Shown here piece after piece: positions 12,150 through 19,545 of a stretch of 64,000 nucleotides of DNA. The stretch spans positions 59,661,530 to 59,725,529 of the forward strand of contig CM045763.1 of NCBI GenBank assembly GCA_025200525.1, in the 5' to 3' direction. Under the pieces are notes generated by a model. That model saw only the letters and a list, made by a program, of their open reading frames with translations. It did not search any database and was not told the DNA's origin. The DNA comes from Camellia lanceoleosa (lineage: Eukaryota; Streptophyta; Magnoliopsida; Ericales; Theaceae). Made by a program: the position numbers and the translations under genes. Numbering within the stretch: the first letter of the stretch is position 1; each line of letters starts with the position of its first letter.

Positions 12150-13907
12150 GTGTTTTCTTTTACATGCTTGCTTTCATCTCATGTTTTTTTCTAGATCTTC
12201 CTTTTTTAATGTGTGTGTGTATGGTTATACATATGATTTATATGTGTATTATTAGAATAAAAAAAAATATGAATTTCATATCATAATTTTAAATGAGTTT
12301 GTACACACATTGTGTGTGCCTAACTGCTAATATACATATATATATATATATATGCAGGCGCGAATCCAACTTATAGTTGATGGGTCCCCTCCCTCCATCA
12401 ACTTTTCAAACACTCTTAAAAAAAATTCATTTATATTATTAATGTTTTATCTAACATAATTTAACCTCATTAAAATATTAAAGCAGCTCATCGTATAGTT
12501 TGACATTATTAATAATGAAATTATTATGCAATAATTCTACAAAAATAAAATCTCATCAAATGCAATAGTAAACGTTTATATTATTTTTTGTTCAAATAAT
12601 AGTATAATTTTTTTACAAATTATTCTATTTAAAATTTGAGAAGTTTATGATATCATTTGAGGTTTGACTTTTTAAATAAATTTTTAGTTTTTTTTGGTTG
12701 TATTTGACAATAACTTTTTTTAGTGGTACGAGAAAACGTACTGGTATGTATGACTCTTTTTTTAATAGCTTTTAGTTTTTGTTTTTGAATTTTTTTTTCA
12801 GAAGTGATTCGCCCCCGAATCAGGGGGGCCCGAATCCCCCGAATGACCCTTTTAGGTAAAAAAAAAAAAAAAAAAGAAAAAAAAAAAGTTTCCATAAAAG
12901 GAAATTAGGGGGATTAAGGGGAACTTTTTTTGAGGTCCAAAATATTTTTATTTTTTTTTATTACTCTTTGGGATTTTTTTTTATTTTTTGTAATAAACTT
13001 TTTTACTTTTTCTAGTCTAAAAGTCAAGTTTTCAAATGAGGGCCAAGTATTGTTTAGTTTAATTTTTTATTTTATTATATTATTGTTTTAAAGAATTTGT
13101 GGAACTTGTGCATGGGGACCTTATCTCTAAAAAAAAATTTAGAATCACCACCGTATTTATAACTAAAAATTTTGTTTTTTTTACCTTTCGAGTGCTTTTG
13201 ATCACTACTATGCTTTGATTTTTTTAATTGTAAAAAAGCTTTAGTATGTAAATCATAGGGTTGTACATGGTTTGGATTGATTCGTAAAGAAAGACCAATC
13301 TACTATTTACGATTTCATCAAATTTGATTAAATATGATCTTATCGTGTGATTAAATCTTACAAAATAAATGATTTTAACATAAAAGTGAGTCCAAAATTA
13401 ACAATGTTAGGAGTGCACTATATATACACCCATTTACATATGTAGAGGAGACGTTATTGGCTTATCTACGATCAAGTTTAGCTAGCGATCTAACATCCTT
13501 ATTATTGGTGGATGGTCTAAGGAATTGACAATAATAACCTCTCACAATGCCATCAACAAGGGGCTAGCCAATTGAAATATTGTAGGTGCATTAGATGGCG
13601 CTACATCTTGACCAAACACTAATTTGCAAAGAGAAAGAGGGAACAAGTCCCACTCACATGGGTGTAAATTTCACACAACCTCCCTATAGAGAGGTTATTT
13701 GATAATTTTAGATTAATATTTCATATCCCTCAATGTATGACACTTGTTCTGTTATCTCTCAATCCAACATTAATTTTATGAGTCTCATTGTTTCAACTAA
13801 TAAAATATAAGTTGAAACCCTACATGGATTTGCTTCACAACCATTGTATAATTTTTTCTCTCAATCACTATATGGATATAAAAACAAGTGTATTGCTATC
13901 TTAGTTG
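12150..13907. other. ALDH intron 1, left part
   Basis: AT-rich noncoding sequence between exon 1 and the retroelement. It contains TATATA microsatellites and homopolymer runs. Nothing coding is supported. Confidence 0.6.
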
Positions 13908-13912
13908 GTCCC

Positions 13913-14098
13913 TGTTAGATTTAATGTATAGAGAAATAGAGAAAGAAATAAATTGTATGTATTGATTTATTGAGTCTGTATTTAATGTTGTGGTTGAGCT
14001 CCTCCTTTATAGAGGAGAGGAGCCAAAAGTGGCACTACAATAAAGTAACATTATTTAAAGCTAACACTAACATTACAGCTAATACACATCCACTAACA
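13913..14098 (-). repeat. 3' LTR of virus-carrying element, 186 bp
   Basis: Starts TGTTAGATTTAATG and ends CATCCACTAACA. On the minus strand it holds a TATA-like CTCTATAAAG box. The adjacent 14099-14109 (ACCCCCCTCAA) read in reverse is the polypurine tract. Confidence 0.9.
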
Positions 14099-14154
14099 AC
14101 CCCCCTCAAATATTAACCAACTTGAGTTTAGAGAGAGTAACAAAACGGAAAAAT

Positions 14155-14375
14155 AAAAGAAAATAAAATAGGATAGGAGACATTGTATGGTCGTGTCAGA
14201 CTGGTGTGGAAGACATTGTATGGTTGTAGCAGACCGGTGTAAAAGACACTATATGGCTCGTGTCAAACCGGTGTAGAAGACGCTGTGAGGTCATGTCGAA
14301 CCGCTGTAGAAGACACTATATGGTCGTGTCAAACCGTTGTAAAAGCTAACCGGAATTAATGTCGAGACAGTTTAT
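14155..14375 (-). repeat. Tandem repeat block of the retroelement family
   Basis: Five or so imperfect units of roughly 35-45 bp containing GACACTATATGGTCGTGTC and ACCGGTGTAGAA phrases, ending in GTCGAGACAGTTTAT where viral sequence begins. The reverse complement of the same repeats lies at about 63000-63360 in the second family member, so the block belongs to the retroelement and not to the virus. Confidence 0.85.
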
Positions 14376-14399
14376 AGGCCACAATGTCCATTTAAGTCG

Positions 14400-15122
14400 A
14401 TGATTATTGACAAATGCAAGTTAAGCTACAGGCCACAATGTCCATTTAATTCTACTGGTCGCGTCGAAGTGGAAATACGAGACACACGGTTACGAGCGAA
14501 TGATCAATTGCAGGCCCGCTTTACGTTTCCAGTTACATGCCTAGTAGACATCACATATTTTGGAAACGCCTATACTGCCGCAGATAAGAAAGAATGCCCA
14601 TGGACAGCGTCGTACAAATTGCTACAAACAAACATCAACGATGATGTGAAATATTGCAAAATGAAAGTCACATTGGCTTTCCAAACATCATCGTTCCCAG
14701 ATGAAATTACTTATCGGCCGCCATTAATAACTGTGTTGTCGAAGGTATTCAACAAAGACCACGTGCATATTTGGCACGTGGAGCGCAAAGTGACGAAAGC
14801 AAGACTAACACGCTCCAATTCCGAATCACATTTTCGATCCACAAAGACATTGTCAGCACCGATGGGCCAATATGGTTCTTCGGCCCAAAGAATAATGGCG
14901 GCACGAATGTCAGCAAGTTCAATTCGGGATGGGCCTGAATCATTCAGTCGGCGCGACATAATTTTGCTGACCCACGGCCCATCAATAATAAACACTGGCC
15001 CAAATAATCAGCCTAGCGGCCCAGTTGAAATAGGCCCATCAGTAAGCAAGGCCGGATCCAATAACTCAGAATCATCAAGACTCACTACAGACGAGGTGTC
15101 TAAATTAATCGAGAAGCTGTAA
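14400..15122 (+). pseudogene. Geminivirus movement protein (BC1-type), 5'-truncated
   Basis: An open frame of 240 codons resembling the begomovirus DNA-B movement protein, which helps viral DNA move between cells at the plasma membrane and plasmodesmata. Family features seen are VEVEIRDTRL near residue 22, an aromatic/hydrophobic FPVTCLVDITYF block, PPLITVLSKVF near residue 105, and a variable Ser/Pro/Gly-rich C-terminus. It converges on the shuttle protein gene about 100 bp away, which is the DNA-B layout. The family is usually nearer 290 residues, and the front is missing where the viral circle was opened. At the junction a 19-bp segment (RPQCPF in both copies) is repeated in frame at about 14377 and 14429. 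The rest of the frame has no stop codon. Confidence 0.82.
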
Positions 15123-15227
15123 AAGCCGCAGTGGAAGGATCCACATCAGCCCAAAAAGCAAATGTACAACGGAGACAATTGTAAAATAATTTGTAACCAA
15201 CAATTGTATTAATAAGAAATTATTTTA

Positions 15228-16070
15228 TTAGTAACAATATTTCAATCTACAATTCAAATGCGCGCTTACAATCGATTTTGTGCGACATTCCCACACAAAA
15301 TAACATATAATTGCGTTTTTTACAATATTATTGTACGCGCCGCTCAGTTGACGTAAATTATCTCGGAATTCGGTTACAACATTCTTTCCGATGTTGATAA
15401 ATGTTTTAACGCCTTGACGACTAACAGTTGGATATTCATTCGATTGCGGCAACATTACTACAGGAACACGCCGCAATACAACAAAACGGTCTATTTCTGT
15501 GCCCCTGACCATACAGTCAGTTCTAGGGTCATCTCTGGACCACAAGAAGACATCTTCAAATTTAGGCGTATACGCAGGATTAGGAAACCGGTCCAACAAA
15601 ATGACAAATTTACACTGGCCATTGTCAAGTATACCAGATGGATCAACGTTCACAAATTGTTCTACAATCTGCATAGGGGCATCAGGCATGTCGTTTTCGA
15701 GGCCAGGCGTATCAGCAGTAACTTCGGAGAGACCACCAGTTTGACGTACAATAACACCCTGGATGTAAAGCCCTAACAGCTTCAATTTTCGGGATAGCCT
15801 TTTATCCCTCTCAGTACCAACCTCCGGCATATCGAAATGAAAAAAATGAGGCTCATCATACGGGAGAAAATCGTCAATCCTCCAGATGGAATCACACAAC
15901 GATTTTGACGTGAATCGTTTTTTTTTTTTGTAATAACTTTGTTTTCGTAGTTTAAAATAACTTCGATCGGAAACACCAGATCTGCTAGACGTTGTCCAAC
16001 GGCGACTAAAATTTAATTTAGTTCTAGCAGTATATGGACGCTGTTGGAAAAAACGGAAAGTAGTCGCCAT
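15228..16070 (-). pseudogene. Geminivirus nuclear shuttle protein (BV1-type)
   Basis: An uninterrupted frame of 280 codons on the minus strand, starting at an ATG about 400 bp downstream (in viral sense) of the DNA-B origin. The first 60 residues are strongly basic (FSRRWTTSSRSG, then YYKKKKR), as expected of the nuclear-localising, DNA-binding N-terminus. The middle carries KFVILLDRFPNPAYTPKFED, and the C-terminus has the FRDNLRQLSGAYNNI region. The shuttle protein exports viral DNA from the nucleus and hands it to the movement protein. The coat protein is a distant relative, but convergent pairing with the movement protein argues for BV1. It is labelled pseudogene because it is an endogenous viral copy, although the frame is intact. 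Confidence 0.75.
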
Positions 16071-16299
16071 AATCGATGATGGAACCCATTAAATGCATAA
16101 CATCGATTTTATTATATAGGCATAATGTGTTGACCGTGACATGGGTTAACACGAACAGTGGGGATTTTGAAAACGATGTTCCTATATAACGTATGGCCAA
16201 AAATAATAACAGATAATAAAAAACGCAGAAACACCAAATCGTGGGCCATACGTATGTTAACTGTTTCGCCTTTCCGCGTGCGCTTCCCTTTAAATTTAA

Positions 16300-16593
16300 A
16301 TTTCCCGCTTGCGCTTGCCTTTTTAGATTTTTAATCCTAGCCGCAGATCTGGGCACGGAGCGAAGACACTAGCAGACAACATGCCACAAAATGCGGAAGG
16401 GAGCACCAATCGGGGGACAACACGTGGCGCGGGGGGAGCATCCCAGGTAATATTAGTGGGACGCTCCTGGGCACCTATATAACTCACTCCCTAACTCTCT
16501 TCCACCAGTATAGTTTTGGGGAGAGTGACTTGCGTTATCCAAGAGAGTTAGTGACGTCATAGAGAGTGAGTTATGGCATCAGTGCGACGTCAT
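16300..16593 (-). promoter_or_regulatory. DNA-B intergenic/common region with origin stem-loop
   Basis: Reverse complement of the DNA-A common region at about 16800-17085, with few differences. A hairpin lies at 16435-16467: an 11-bp stem with one mismatch (GGAGCATCCCA / TGGGACGCTCC) and the nonanucleotide TAATATTAC on the minus strand (16447-16455). A TATA-like box and a GGTGCCC-type element beside the hairpin are also shared. In geminiviruses Rep nicks the nonanucleotide to start rolling-circle replication. A near-identical common region is what cognate A and B components share. Confidence 0.85.
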
Positions 16594-16625
16594 TTTAGGG
16601 ACGTCGTTTTAAATTAATTATTCTC

Positions 16626-16817
16626 CTAACTCTGTGAAACGGGATATATAAGAACATGAATTAGCCATTGATGTGCAACTCTTACATAATTTGGTGGTCT
16701 GGATGTGAACAACTCCCTAATTTTCTCTAATAATCTCTCTTTAGGTATGGAACATTGGGCATATGTGAGGAAGATGTTCTTATTTTGGACTCTAAAACGA
16801 CGTCGCACTGATACCAT
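16626..16817 (-). pseudogene. Geminivirus Rep, N-terminal fragment
   Basis: From the ATG at 16817 the first ~48 codons encode the start of a geminivirus replication initiator, including the rolling-circle motif I string IFLTYAQC followed by a basic/acidic helix. Homology stops around 16670. The remaining 15 or so codons to the stop are not Rep-like and mark the junction with DNA-B. The rest of Rep lies about 2.4 kb away at 19200-18255, so the circular DNA-A was opened inside this gene. The fragment is too short to be functional. Confidence 0.85.
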
Positions 16818-17100
16818 AACTCACTCTCTATGACGTCACTAACTCTCTCGGATGATGCAAGTCACTCTCCCAAAAACTATACTGGTGGAAGAGAGTTAGG
16901 GAGTGAGTTATATAGGTGCCCAGGAGCGTCCCACTAATATTACCTGGGACGCTCCCCCCCGCGCCACGTGTCGTCCCCCGATTGGTGCTCCCTTCCGCAT
17001 TTTGTAGCGTGTTATCTGCTAGTGTCTCCGCTCCGCGCCCAGATCTGCGGTTAGGATTAAAAATCTAAAAAGGCAAGCGCAAGCGGAAAATTTAAATTAA
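16818..17100 (+). promoter_or_regulatory. DNA-A intergenic/common region with perfect origin stem-loop
   Basis: A perfect 11-bp stem (GGAGCGTCCCA at 16923-16933, TGGGACGCTCC at 16945-16955) encloses the loop CTAATATTACC with the conserved nonanucleotide TAATATTAC at 16935-16943. A TATATA box and a GGTGCCC-type repeat lie on the Rep side. This is the canonical geminivirus origin and divergent promoter region. A matching inverted copy lies at 16300-16593. Confidence 0.9.
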
Positions 17101-17166
17101 ACGGTGGCAAACGCAAGCGGTAAATTATATAAGCCAAAATAATTGGGGGTTTTTAATTATTTTGCA

Positions 17167-17526
17167 ATGGAGCCGTCCGATCTAGGTCAATTTTGGCAGT
17201 TGATTTTAAAATACGAGCCGGATCTTTTACTGCTGCACTGGTCCTTGTTGGTTGTTGGCGAAAAAAACGTTGAAAATTTAATCCTGCTCATCAACGCCTT
17301 ACAGCGGCGAGAAGATGCTCTAATCGCCGGTCTGAAAGCGGTTTCTGAATTAAAAACCCAGGCGACGGCTCCATCCATGCAGACTATGGATCAAAGTGCA
17401 GACACACATCCTGCCGCAGATGTCCCTGTGCGTTCTGACTGTGGATGTTTGGATCATAAAAAAAATTGTAAACTAATTGTTTTATATAGCTTTGGTCTTG
17501 CAATAAAATTTGGGCCTTCTCTCTAG
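17167..17526 (+). CDS. Virion-sense ORF of unknown function in DNA-A
   Basis: A 119-residue frame from the first ATG, about 230 bp downstream of the DNA-A nonanucleotide, where geminiviruses place V2 and then the coat protein. The product starts MEPSDLGQFWQLIL. It has a hydrophobic segment (LLLLHWSLLVVG), an amphipathic stretch (ALQRREDALIAGLKAV) and a short Cys/His tail (CGCLDHKKNC). I do not recognise it as V2 or coat protein, and no coat-protein-sized frame exists between here and C3. It could be a diverged V2, a composite left by deletion of the coat protein, or a lineage-specific gene. It has no stop codons. Confidence 0.5.
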   Translation: MEPSDLGQFWQLILKYEPDLLLLHWSLLVVGEKNVENLILLINALQRREDALIAGLKAVSELKTQATAPSMQTMDQSADTHPAADVPVRSDCGCLDHKKNCKLIVLYSFGLAIKFGPSL

Positions 17527-17781
17527 TGTCCACTTCTTTCATAGTTTGGATGGGCCTATGTTTAATGGGCCGCGTCGCTTATTTATGGGCCTATATCTAA
17601 TGATCTGTTATGCCATACGTCTGGGCCTATTTTAATTGTTCCCGTTAAACATTAAATGGGCCTCATTATTGTAATTGGTCCTTTGGTCTGTTAACCAATT
17701 ACAGCCCATTTATCCAGCTTATACCTGCTCAGAAATCTAATTTATTAAAACAACATAAATTCAATAAAATTGCATTTGTAT
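17527..17781. other. DNA-A convergence region, noncoding
   Basis: Lies between the virion-sense ORF and C3. It contains repeated GGGCC(T) words and AATAAA-like sequences on both strands (for example near 17500 and 17763), consistent with converging 3' ends. The length from the virion-sense ORF to C3 leaves no room for a coat protein gene. Confidence 0.6.
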
Positions 17782-18255
17782 TTAATCATAAAAATTTACA
17801 TAAATATTTTCCCATCGCCAATCTTTTACATAATACAACAGCTCGTCGAGTACAATAGTCAGTGCGAGACAATAATTTACAGGGCTAATAATCCCAAAGC
17901 TGGATAATGTCTTCGTCATCCTGCGTGCAATAAGCCGGGAAAATACATTCTCCGATATGCTTTTGAGACCACTGTATGTCAGCCATGTATACATTGTCGC
18001 AGTGAACGTCCGGATTTGCAGTGCTTTCCGGAGGTTGTAGTTGAACGGGCATTCTATCTTGTATACCCCCTAATTCCCCGGCCTGGACATGTCTACGGTT
18101 CTGAACCATATCAGATTGGTCAAAGTGTCGTAGAATACCCCTAACTGCATTCTCTCTCTCCAGTGGATGTGGTTCGATACATCCGTTCGTATGGAATAAC
18201 GAACAGCCGCATTAGAAGTGGAATATCTTCCTGCATTGGGCCTTCTTCTTGGCAT
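17782..18255 (-). pseudogene. Geminivirus C3 (REn) with one in-frame stop
   Basis: A minus-strand frame starting in the TAATG overlap with the Rep stop codon and running to 17782, about 158 codons, interrupted by a single TAG at 18070-18072. After the stop it carries the typical C3 string FNYNLRKAL, followed by a hydrophobic C-terminal half (MYTWLTYSGL and LDELLYYVKDWRWE). REn is a replication enhancer that binds Rep and PCNA. It overlaps C2 in another frame, as in begomoviruses. The stop makes it non-functional as read. Confidence 0.78.
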
Positions 18256-18355
18256 TACGATGCCTCTTCTTGATTGGTTCTGGCAAACAAGGGCTTATCG
18301 ACTGTATTGAATTCTGCGTTTTTGATCGTCCACGCTTTGAGCCCGACGTGTTCAT
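17885..18355 (-). pseudogene. Geminivirus C2 (TrAP) with one in-frame stop
   Basis: A minus-strand frame of about 157 codons from an ATG inside the 3' end of Rep, interrupted by one TAA at 18212-18214. Before the stop is a basic stretch ([14 protein letters not shown]). Directly after it comes a Cys/His cluster (CGCSLFHTNGCIEPH), and the frame ends in an acidic/hydrophobic tail (DDEDIIQLWDY). Basic region, zinc-finger-like cluster and acidic activation tail in that order are the layout of begomovirus TrAP, which activates late viral genes and suppresses silencing. It overlaps C3 and the end of Rep, as expected. Confidence 0.75.
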
Positions 18356-19200
18356 GTTTTTCCAAAAACTCTCTGTAACTAGAACCCTCCCCGGGATTGC
18401 ATAATATAATACTTGGAATCCTGCCCTTTATTTTCTTTGGGCGGGCATATTTACAATTTGAAAAAAAATCCCGTTGGGCGCCAATAAACTCCCGCCAATG
18501 TTTCAAAAATTGTGGAGCCACATCATCGATTATGTTGTAGAAAGCGTCATCCTTGTGGTCCCTCAGATCGATGTGGCCAGAATAATAATTATGGGGCCCC
18601 AAAGACCGGGCCCAACATATTTTCCCAATTCTAGATGGGCTTTCAATTATAATGCTTCTGGGCCTATGCAGTCTTTGGGCTTCGTCCCTTATATTTTCTA
18701 CAACCCATTCTTGTCAGATACGGGGCCGACGATCCATATCGTGGTCTCAGAAATGGATGAACATACGACAATGGCAGATTAAATGAAATCCGATCATAAT
18801 TGGATGACAACTTGTCATAATTAAACCAGAAACATTTGGGATCGCCATTTCTTACCAGTGCCAGTGCTTCATCCTTGGTAGTGGCAGCAAGTGCGTCGCG
18901 ATATATATTTTCTTTGTTATTCTAGTTAGCGCAGCGGCCCCCCTCACGGAATTCGCCCCATTCCGTGTAGTCTCCGTGTTTGGAGATATATTCCAACACA
19001 TTCTGATGGTTGAAAGCCCCTTAAACATTGGGATGGAAATGGCGATTAGTTCGATCGTGAGTTACGTCGAAGAACCGTTCATTCTGGGTCCGAAAACAGT
19101 ATGGAAATTGGACAAGAGCATGGAAATGTGGTTGCCCGTCCTCGTGTAATTCATGTGCGATGTGTCGACCTCGGCTTGCGCTCCCGATTTGTTGCATGGT
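18255..19200 (-). pseudogene. Geminivirus Rep, remainder, with stops and frameshifts
   Basis: Minus-strand remains of Rep downstream of the N-terminal fragment at 16817. Visible in order are the metal-binding HUH-type motif II (HFHALVQF), motif III (VLEYISKHGDY), a degraded P-loop region near 18625-18650, a Walker B-like [13 protein letters not shown], and the sensor string [11 protein letters not shown] close to the C-terminus. Several stop codons and at least one frameshift lie between 19030 and 18640, whereas the last 116 codons (18602-18255) are open. Rep nicks the origin and acts as a helicase in replication. The gene is both permuted and decayed here. Confidence 0.85.
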
Positions 19201-19329
19201 CTATTTAAACGGAGGCCTAGGCTGAGGCTGTGCAAAACAAAACAGACTGAAAACCTCTTCCTGCTCTGAGAGCTGCAAACCCTAAAACACTTTGTAACCC
19301 CCTAACCCCCTGCTTGTGCGGCCTCTGAT
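19200..19329 (+). promoter_or_regulatory. Promoter/leader of the antisense coiled-coil ORF
   Basis: CTATTTAAAC TATA-like box at about 19201-19210, then a G/A-rich leader (GAGGCTGAGGCTG) up to the ATG at 19330. The same arrangement is found in reverse in the second element (about 62690-62800). A promoter conserved in both copies indicates that the ORF is a regular part of the retroelement family. Confidence 0.55.
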
Positions 19330-19545
19330 ATGGCCTCTTCTTCTCGTGGTCCTCTTACCCTCTTTCTAGACCTTAACGAGGTTACAAGAGAGATAACCAG
19401 GGCGATTGTCCTTGAAACTCAACCAAACGTCCTTCTGCCGTCCCCTGTGCTCAACTATCCAGAATGACAGTGGACCAAATAATGGCAACACAATCGGACA
19501 TTGAGGCGAACTCATATACGCTGAAGTCATGTATAGAGACTATGA
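19330..19545 (+). pseudogene. Antisense retroelement ORF, 5' half
   Basis: Starts MASSSRGPLTLFLDLNEVT, matching MASSS...[14 protein letters not shown] of the equivalent ORF at 62681-62346. A frameshift near 19455 is needed to stay aligned; beyond it the residues VDQIMATQSDIEAN and YTLKSCIETM match again. The ORF is cut at 19545 by a 2.5-kb gypsy LTR and continues at 22034. It runs opposite to the retroelement's own sense. I do not recognise a known family. Antisense extra ORFs are known in some plant LTR elements, but I cannot link this one to them. Confidence 0.7.

Larger units (their letters stand above)
14376..19203. mobile_element. Endogenous bipartite geminivirus (begomovirus-like), DNA-B joined to DNA-A
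   Basis: About 4.8 kb of viral DNA inside the retroelement. DNA-B occupies about 14376-16625 with movement protein (+) and nuclear shuttle protein (-) converging, and its intergenic region at the right. DNA-A occupies about 16626-19203, starting with the front of Rep (-), then the intergenic region, a virion-sense ORF (+), and C3, C2 and the rest of Rep (-). The two components meet head to head, so their near-identical common regions form an inverted repeat. Both circles appear opened inside a complementary-sense gene: DNA-B in the movement protein gene and DNA-A in Rep. No coat protein gene is present. Flanks on both sides are retroelement sequence. This is an old copy with broken genes, and nothing here indicates infectivity. 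Confidence 0.88.

Noticed and set aside
15414..15776. Plus-strand frames of 81-120 codons
   Set aside because: Shadows of the shuttle-protein gene on the opposite strand; no family features.
14376..19203. Possibility that the viral region is a live or rescued virus
   Set aside because: Rep is split and carries stops, C2 and C3 are interrupted, the movement protein lacks its front and no coat protein gene is present. It is an inactive endogenous copy.
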